Part shown: one piece after another, positions 32,368 through 36,614 of the stretch
Layout: every line of letters begins with the position of its first letter
Numbering within the stretch: position 1 is the first letter of the stretch
Origin: Sphingopyxis sp.
GTDB taxonomy: Bacteria; Pseudomonadota; Alphaproteobacteria; Sphingomonadales; Sphingomonadaceae
DNA: 36,614 nt
Assembly: GCA_016463225.1 (NCBI GenBank)
Contig: JAEMRT010000012.1
Location: 1-36,614, forward strand
Reading direction: 5' to 3'
Program-made: the position numbers and the translations under genes
Notes under the pieces: generated by a model
What the model was told of the DNA's origin: nothing
Databases searched by the model: none
The model's input: only the letters and a program-made list of their open reading frames with translations

Positions 32368-33100
32368 TCAGCCCGCCCGGAGCAGGTCGCGATAGCCGCC
32401 ATCGCGCAGGTGCAGGGCTTGGGTGAGCAGGCGATGGGTGCCGCGGCGCTCGCTCGAGGCCTTCCATAACGCCGACGACAGGTCCGGCATCGCCGGATAG
32501 GCCAGATAGGCCAACGCCCGCAGCGTGGCGCCGGCAACATGCGCGTCGAGCAGGCGGAGCATCAGGTCGAAGCGCGCGGCCTGGAAGGGCGACAGATCGC
32601 TCTGCGGCGTGCCCGATCCGCTCGTTCCCCCAAGGCAGAGGCGGGCATGGGCCGTGGCGCGCAGTCGCCCGTCGAACAGCGGATCGTCGGGCAGATGGAA
32701 GGCCGTGCGGGGTCCACGCTGCAGACCGCGCTGGGGGCCGCGCAGCCACAGGCGGATCGTGCGCCCACCTGCAAACAGGACGGCGTGGGTGCCGTCCTCG
32801 GCTTGCCCAAGCTGCCGGAGGCCAGGCAGCGCATGCAGCGCCGGGAAATCAGGCCCTGGGTCGATGATCACGACGCAAGCGGCAACCGCCGGATCCCACA
32901 GCGCGGGATCATCGCGGGGCGACCGGTCAGGATCGATGGGGAAAGCGAAGGCCCCATGACCGGGCAAAGTCCTCCTTTGCTCGGGCAACGGTGGTCGTAT
33001 TGAGGGCGGCATGGCCGCGGCGATAGGCGGGCGCGCGCGACAGGAAGCGCTGCGCATAATCGCACCGGTCCTGCCCGCTTCTCGCTTCGACCTTGGCCAT
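32368..33100 (-). pseudogene. DUF2285/DUF6499-type regulator, split by a +1 frameshift
   Basis: The gene should start at ATG 33100 (AAGGGAG 8 nt upstream). It reads MAKVEARSGQDRCDYAQRFL, then SRAPAYRRGHAAL and DFARSWGLRFP, and meets a stop at 32927. In the neighbouring frame the protein continues as IDPDRSPRDDPALWDPAVAA to the end, including the DUF2285 part (LLDAHVAGATLRALAYLAYP and LTQALHLRDGGYRDLLRAG). Removing one G from the four at 32938-32941 rejoins both into one protein of about 243 residues. It would be a DNA-binding regulator heading the replication and transfer genes. Decay, assembly error or slippage are all possible; homologues are normally one frame. Confidence 0.8.
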
Positions 33101-33167
33101 CCGCCCGGCTCCCTTCGCCAGGCAAGGCTGGCGGCTGGCGGGCCGGGCGGAAGTCCTCGCCTGCGGA

Positions 33168-33197
33168 CAAGCCTGTCCGCCAAGGGGGACAGGCTTG
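33168..33197. repeat. 11-bp inverted repeat upstream of the DUF2285 gene
   Basis: CAAGCCTGTCC and GGACAGGCTTG are perfect arms with an 8-nt loop. It lies between the first DUF736 gene and the DUF2285 gene, so it may end the former's transcript or regulate the latter. Confidence 0.5.
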
Positions 33198-33219
33198 CCG
33201 GGCGGCCAATCGATCGACG

Positions 33220-33235
33220 CCCCGCGCGAGCGGGG
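33220..33235. terminator. GC-rich hairpin after the first DUF736 gene
   Basis: CCCCGC and GCGGGG form a 6-bp stem with a 4-nt loop, 10 bp beyond the DUF736 stop codon on the minus strand. No U-tract follows. The same layout is found behind the second DUF736 gene (35331-35352). Confidence 0.45.
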
Positions 33236-33245
33236 TGCCGGTTCG

Positions 33246-33542
33246 TCAGCGCGACCAGATGAGCGTGTAGCTCTCGCCGTCGTCGGCGGCGACCAGGCTT
33301 GCGTAGATCGGTGCCGGGAAGCTGGGGTCGTCGAGCTTGCAGCTCATATAGTCCGAACCTGCAGCCGACGTCTTGGCCCAGGCGGCACCGAATTCGACTG
33401 TGCCGGCGAAAAGGCGGAAGTCGGGTGCCTTGTCATTGTCCTTGGCGCTTGGGCGGATGCTGGTCTTGACGTTGAGGGTGAGCGACTTGATCGTGCCGGT
33501 GAAGCCGTCCGAGGTCTTGGTGAAGATGCCGATGATTGCCAT
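33246..33542 (-). CDS. DUF736 protein, first copy
   Basis: 98 residues from ATG 33542, with AGGAG upstream. It has the typical DUF736 form: MAIIGIFTKTSDGFTGTIKS at the start, DFRLFAGTVEFGAAW in the middle, and PIYASLVAADDGESYTLIWS at the end. These small beta-rich proteins are frequent on alphaproteobacterial plasmids and conjugative elements; their role is unknown. A second, quite different copy lies 1.8 kb away (35361-35681), also on the minus strand and behind a similar structured leader. Expression levels may be high, judging by the strong ribosome sites of both. Confidence 0.9.
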   Translation of the reverse strand: MAIIGIFTKTSDGFTGTIKSLTLNVKTSIRPSAKDNDKAPDFRLFAGTVEFGAAWAKTSAAGSDYMSCKLDDPSFPAPIYASLVAADDGESYTLIWSR

Positions 33543-33626
33543 GATGTTCACTCCTGTCTTCGAGCCCGCGCCTATCGCGGCCTCGATGGGCATCACGGGA
33601 CCGGGGCGACCGGCGGCGCACCTGCA

Positions 33627-33726
33627 AGGCCGCAGCGTGAGCGCAGGACCGGGCGGGCGCGGCTATTTTGCTTCGCGATGCAAAGTCGGCATGGCCGACG
33701 GCGGACAATAGCCGCGCCCGCCCGGT
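33627..33726. repeat. Structured leader element upstream of DUF736 copy 1
   Basis: It starts with AGGCCGCAGCG and AGGACCGG and contains a 20-bp perfect inverted repeat: arms 33648-33667 and 33707-33726 (right arm AATAGCCGCGCCCGCCCGGT) around 39 bp. Inside are a smaller hairpin GTCGGC-ATG-GCCGAC (33685-33699) and TTTGC/GCAAA. It begins 85 bp before the DUF736 start. A related element lies 82 bp before the other DUF736 gene. Confidence 0.65.
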
Positions 33727-33976
33727 TGCGACCCAGCCGGTCGAGGCGCAGCCTTCCCGGTCATATGGGCCATCGAACGCAGGCCGTGTTGGCCGGGCGT
33801 TGACGGGAAAGGGCAGTGCGTGGCGATCTACTCGCTGTTGCCGGATTGAAGGCGCTTCATCCGTTGCCGTGAAAATCTGCAGTTCATTAGCTGAAAATCA
33901 CGCAGGAGGGGGGATCGCCCGGACCAAGGCCATCCCTGCAATTGAGCCCGGCCTCGACTGTCGTTATGAGAACCTA

Positions 33977-34403
33977 ATGGCCCGCGTGGATCAGACCGAT
34001 CTCCGTATGCGGATCGTCATCGACCGGCCCGTGATCGGCGCGATGCACAGCCTGCAGTCCGGTAACGAGGCTGTCCTCGATCCCCAATATTCGAAAAACC
34101 GGCGAACCGCTGGCTTTCAATTTTTCCGTTCGCATAGCCCCCGGGCCTAAATTCTTCGGCGATCATGTCCGTCGCGAAGGCCCGACCCGCCGCTTCGCCT
34201 ATATTCGCATCGGGCAGTTGGCGGGTGACGCTGCATCGCCCTGGTCGCGGCGGATGAAGATCGACATCCACGACATAGACGCAGATTTGCTCGACCGGGC
34301 CGCGCGCGAAGGGCGCGTTCTCGAAACAAGGGTGACCGGCACCGGCGCGGATGGCACAGCTGCCTGCGCAACGCTGCGGCCGGTCGCACGTCGGCTGATC
34401 TGA
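33977..34403 (+). pseudogene. DUF5990-type gene, split by a +1 frameshift
   Basis: The first frame from ATG 33977 reads MARVDQTDLRMRIVIDRPVI, then GAMHSLQSGNEAVLDPQYSK, and drifts into a stop at 34150. The adjacent frame continues GEPLAFNFSVRIAPGPKFFG, DHVRREGPTRRFAYIRIGQL and RRMKIDIHDI to a stop at 34401. Dropping one A from the five at 34094-34098 joins them into one protein of about 141 residues. The pattern matches DUF5990 (from memory), a small family of unknown function. It is the only gene on the plus strand in this part of the backbone. As written it is broken. Confidence 0.7.
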
Positions 34404-34591
34404 TCCTTTGGCAGGGCGCAGACCGCGCCGGTGCCGATCACCCGGCCGACTCGGCCAAGCCAATTCTGCGGCATTATAGCTTTGGGCGGATGCGACTTTG
34501 CGTACATACGGACATCCGCACATGCGCTTTTCCTTATTGGCACAAAGGCAGAGCCGGGACGCTTGTCGCGCGTCCCGGCGAAAATGACCCC

Positions 34592-34948
34592 TCATCGCAT
34601 CTGCGCGAAGGCCTGGGATGCCGCCTGGCCGCAAGCGAAGGTCCGGCAGCAGAGCATGCCATGGGCATTGCCGTCGCCATCGACTATGAAGGTCCCCACG
34701 AACCAGCACCCATCCAGAAAGCCGGTGGCGACGATCCGGTCGAGTTCCAGATCCTCCTCCTGAGCGAGATAGGCGCCGATCCAGCGCTCTGAAGCCCGTG
34801 CATCCCAGCGGATATCCGTTTCCTCGGCTTCCAGGAACCGGGCGGCCAGAGCCGCACCCGCGCCGCGCCCGAATTCCACTTCCAGGCCGGACTTCAAGGC
34901 TGCCATCACGCGATCTGTTGCCAGGGCAATGGGCTGAACCATGGTCAT
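34592..34948 (-). CDS. Hypothetical protein (118 aa)
   Basis: ATG 34948 has AAGGAGA at good spacing; a second ATG lies two codons on. It reads MTMVQPIALATDRVMAALKS, with a middle ERWIGAYLAQEEDLELDRIV and an end FVGTFIVDGDGNAHGMLCCR followed by TFACGQAASQAFAQMR. It looks soluble and alpha/beta, with two adjacent cysteines near the C-terminus and no membrane segment. I do not recognise the family. A larger frame (34017-35282) on the same strand is a shifted shadow without a ribosome site. Confidence 0.65.
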   Translation of the reverse strand: MTMVQPIALATDRVMAALKSGLEVEFGRGAGAALAARFLEAEETDIRWDARASERWIGAYLAQEEDLELDRIVATGFLDGCWFVGTFIVDGDGNAHGMLCCRTFACGQAASQAFAQMR

Positions 34949-35277
34949 GAGAAAGTCTCCTTATGCTGTGCATCCCCAAAATCGAGGACCGGCAGGGAGA
35001 GACGGGCGCCGGAAGGCTGTCAGGGCCGCCGGGCATGGCCCGACGCCGCGCAGCGGGCGCATGGGGGAACCGATTTGCGTAAGCCAAATTGGGGGAAACC
35101 GGCGAGCCTTGAAAGCCGCGCCGCCGCCCGTCACCATGGGAAGACCTCGACACGCGCCCCTCCACCATCCGCGAGACAGGCAAACGCTGCGGCCATATCC
35201 TTCTCGCCGCCATCGCGGCGGCCGGGCCGTCGCCGTCGAGACGGCCGCAACAGTTTTCTTGGCAAAGAACAGCGCCA
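34949..35277. other. Intergenic stretch with no confident gene
   Basis: About 330 bp upstream of the 118-residue gene, presumably holding its promoter. GGGGGAACC (near 35061) and GGGGGAAACC (near 35094) flank an imperfect dyad (CCGATTTG / CCAAATTGG). A 58-codon minus-strand frame is present (34961-35137) but has no supporting family. Confidence 0.35.
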
Positions 35278-35313
35278 ACCAACCGACCAGTCGCGCGCGA
35301 CAGGTCGGTTGGT
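35278..35313. repeat. 36-bp near-perfect palindrome
   Basis: The arms ACCAACCGACC (35278-35288) and GGTCGGTTGGT (35303-35313) flank the palindrome TCGCGCGCGA (35291-35300). Over the whole 36 bp only one base pair breaks the symmetry. It lies behind the second DUF736 gene with no U-tract on either side, so a protein-binding site or cruciform is as likely as a terminator. Confidence 0.7.
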
Positions 35314-35330
35314 CATGATGGCGTGGTATG

Positions 35331-35352
35331 CCCCGCGCCAGAAGGCGCGGGG
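35331..35352 (-). terminator. Terminator-like hairpin after DUF736 copy 2
   Basis: CCCCGCGCC and GGCGCGGGG form a perfect 9-bp stem with a 4-nt loop, 8 bp beyond the DUF736 stop. There is no U-tract, so termination is inferred only from strength and place. Confidence 0.55.
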
Positions 35353-35360
35353 CCTCCGGG

Positions 35361-35681
35361 TCAGGCGTCCGGGTTCCAGATGAGGGCGTAGCTGTCCTCG
35401 TCGTCCTGGCCCGCGGCGCGACCGAGATTGGCGTAGAGGGTGCGGGGGCCAAGTTCCGGCGCGGCCATGGCGATGCGGATATATTCGCGACCCGATACCT
35501 CGCCAGTGCGGATCCATCCGCCGCCAAGCTCGGTGCCGTTGGAGAGAACCCTGTAGTCGGGCTGCTCGCCGGTCTTGCCCTTGTTGGGGATGATTTCGAT
35601 GTCGGCGCGGACCGCGAGGGTCTTGAGGACGCCCTTGAAACCGCCATTGTCGAGCCGCTGGACATAACCGATGGAAGCCAT
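35361..35681 (-). CDS. DUF736 protein, second copy
   Basis: 106 residues from ATG 35681. GGAG is 7-8 nt upstream of this codon but only 1-2 nt from the earlier in-frame ATG (35687), which decides the start. It begins MASIGYVQRLDNGGFKGVLK, continues PDYRVLSNGTELGGGWIRTG and ends TLYANLGRAAGQDDEDSYAL with IWNPDA. It shares with copy 1 the GF.G.(I/L)K start, the central GTE/VE..G.W and the C-terminal DDE/GESY.LIW, but little else, so the two are old paralogues. Function unknown. Confidence 0.9.
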   Translation of the reverse strand: MASIGYVQRLDNGGFKGVLKTLAVRADIEIIPNKGKTGEQPDYRVLSNGTELGGGWIRTGEVSGREYIRIAMAAPELGPRTLYANLGRAAGQDDEDSYALIWNPDA

Positions 35682-35762
35682 TGCCATTCTCCTTCTTGTC
35701 GCCCCCGGCCAATCCGCTGGGCGTGCGGACCGTCCGGCAGCGCGCGGGGTCGCCTGAACCGC

Positions 35763-35848
35763 AGGCCGCAGCGATCAGCGAAGGACCGGAGGAGCTGGTG
35801 CTATTTGGGAGCGTAGCGGCCGCGAGGAGCCGGAACGGCGGGGAAATA
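35763..35848. repeat. Structured leader element upstream of DUF736 copy 2
   Basis: It begins AGGCCGCAGCG, then AGCG and AGGACCGG, and GCTATTT (35800-35806), closely following the first element's order. AAATAGC (35842-35848) closes a 7-bp inverted repeat around 35 bp that contains GCGGCCGC. It starts 82 bp before its DUF736 gene. Confidence 0.6.
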
Positions 35849-36614
35849 GCAGCGGAACGATGGTTTCAGGCGGCGCAGCTGCGCTGCCAGGTCAACGCAT
35901 CAAGCCCAAGGCGATGGGCGGCGCGTGCCACAGGAGAATAGGCATGCGGTTGGCGATGTCCCCCTGCGATCGACATGGGTCAAGGAAAGCAGGCAACCAC
36001 AGCGCGCGACATCGTTTTGCCGATCGGGGCAAGAGCGGCAGCCATGCTGTAGCGACCTGAATCTCACGGTGCCTGCCAGGGCAATGCAAAGGGTACGGCC
36101 AGGTTGATGTGGAAAAGGATCATCCCGCTCGCCTTGGTCGGTTATCAGGACCAGGACCGTAGCGGCGGCAGGGCGAAACGGGTCATGGCGAACAAGGGTA
36201 GGATCGCGGCATCGCTGCCGAGAGTCTGTGCCACCTGACGGCCGATCACGACATCATCACCCTCGGCGGCACCAGAAAGCTGTGTCTCCCTTGTGCCCTG
36301 GAACAGGACAGGTTTCCGGTCGGGGGCGCCCAAGCAGCCACCCAGCGCACGAACCGCAGATGAAGGGCGGCGCAAAAGACGCCGTGCGCCTCCAGACGCC
36401 CCCAATGCCACGTTGCGCGCGCAGGGTGTCAGTGCCGCATCCATCTGAAGACGTGTGACATCGAACAAGGGGCATTCCATTGGAAGGACAGCCTGTGTGC
36501 AATCATGAGATCGGCAAGCGCGTCCCGCTGGCTGGCAAATTGCTGCCAAGGGTTAGCCAAACAAAGGCACCGTCCGCCTACCTGGTCTGCTCCTTGTCGC
36601 CGCGCGCCCGCCCG
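35849..36614. other. Terminal stretch with no confident gene
   Basis: About 770 bp to the window edge. Frames of 60-134 codons exist on both strands (for example 36145-36549 minus), but none has a ribosome site, a recognisable domain or a codon pattern like its neighbours. It may contain the remains of a gene or the upstream region of one beyond the edge. Confidence 0.4.

Noticed and set aside
34017..35282. 421-codon minus-strand frame
   Set aside because: Composition is Arg/Ser/Gly-rich with no domain, overlaps the broken DUF5990 gene and the 118-residue gene, and lacks a ribosome site.
1..36614. CRISPR arrays, tRNA or rRNA genes, insertion sequences
   Set aside because: No regular spacer-repeat array, cloverleaf-like gene, rRNA-like segment, transposase or integrase frame was seen; the direct repeats found are iterons or short operator-like units.

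Overview
The window looks like part of a mobile replicon (plasmid or integrative conjugative element) from a sphingomonad-type alphaproteobacterium (Sphingobium, Sphingopyxis or Novosphingobium relatives). The grounds are the high GC content, the proteobacterial lasso-peptide cluster with a TonB receptor and FecI/FecR-like regulators, the LuxI-PhyH gene pair, and a RepA/ParA/DUF2840/TraF/relaxase/TraG block typical of alphaproteobacterial conjugative elements. I see no rRNA, tRNA, CRISPR array, transposase or integrase.

Layout. (1) 1-9203: a complete lasso-peptide locus. A plus-strand operon encodes precursor, protease (with leader-recognition domain) and cyclase. A converging minus-strand operon encodes an ECF sigma factor, a FecR-like anti-sigma, a TonB receptor with an STN domain, and a lasso-peptide isopeptidase. 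Together they can make a capped-ring peptide, take a peptide back up, and cut it open. (2) 9415-20866: an accessory, probably defence-type, island. It holds a nucleotidyltransferase-HEPN protein, a KAP-like P-loop NTPase, several small unknown genes, and a four-gene operon (DprA-like, phosphoribosyltransferase, second DprA-like, HAD-phosphoribosyltransferase fusion). A RES-domain protein, a trypsin-like protease and a small broken gene follow. (3) 20892-23076: a translationally coupled LuxI / PhyH dioxygenase / GntR operon. (4) 23262-33100: HU gene, then a long minus-strand backbone running from a DUF2285 regulator through HTH protein, RepA with iterons, ParA, ribbon-helix-helix protein, DUF2840, TraF, lytic transglycosylase, a small membrane ORF, relaxase and TraG to a terminal ribbon-helix-helix protein. 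Most junctions are ATGA overlaps. (5) 33246-36614: two DUF736 genes with matching upstream structured elements, a broken DUF5990 gene, one unknown gene and several strong palindromes.

Most notable points: a sphingonodin-like lasso precursor behind an operator-like repeat array; the DprA/PRTase/DprA/HAD-PRTase operon, in which the HAD half has lost its nucleophile; a 61-residue coupled membrane ORF in the transfer operon; three 20-bp iterons directly behind repA; and three genes broken by single-base indels in short homopolymers, which could be decay or assembly error. The mating-pair-formation (trb/virB) genes are not in this window.
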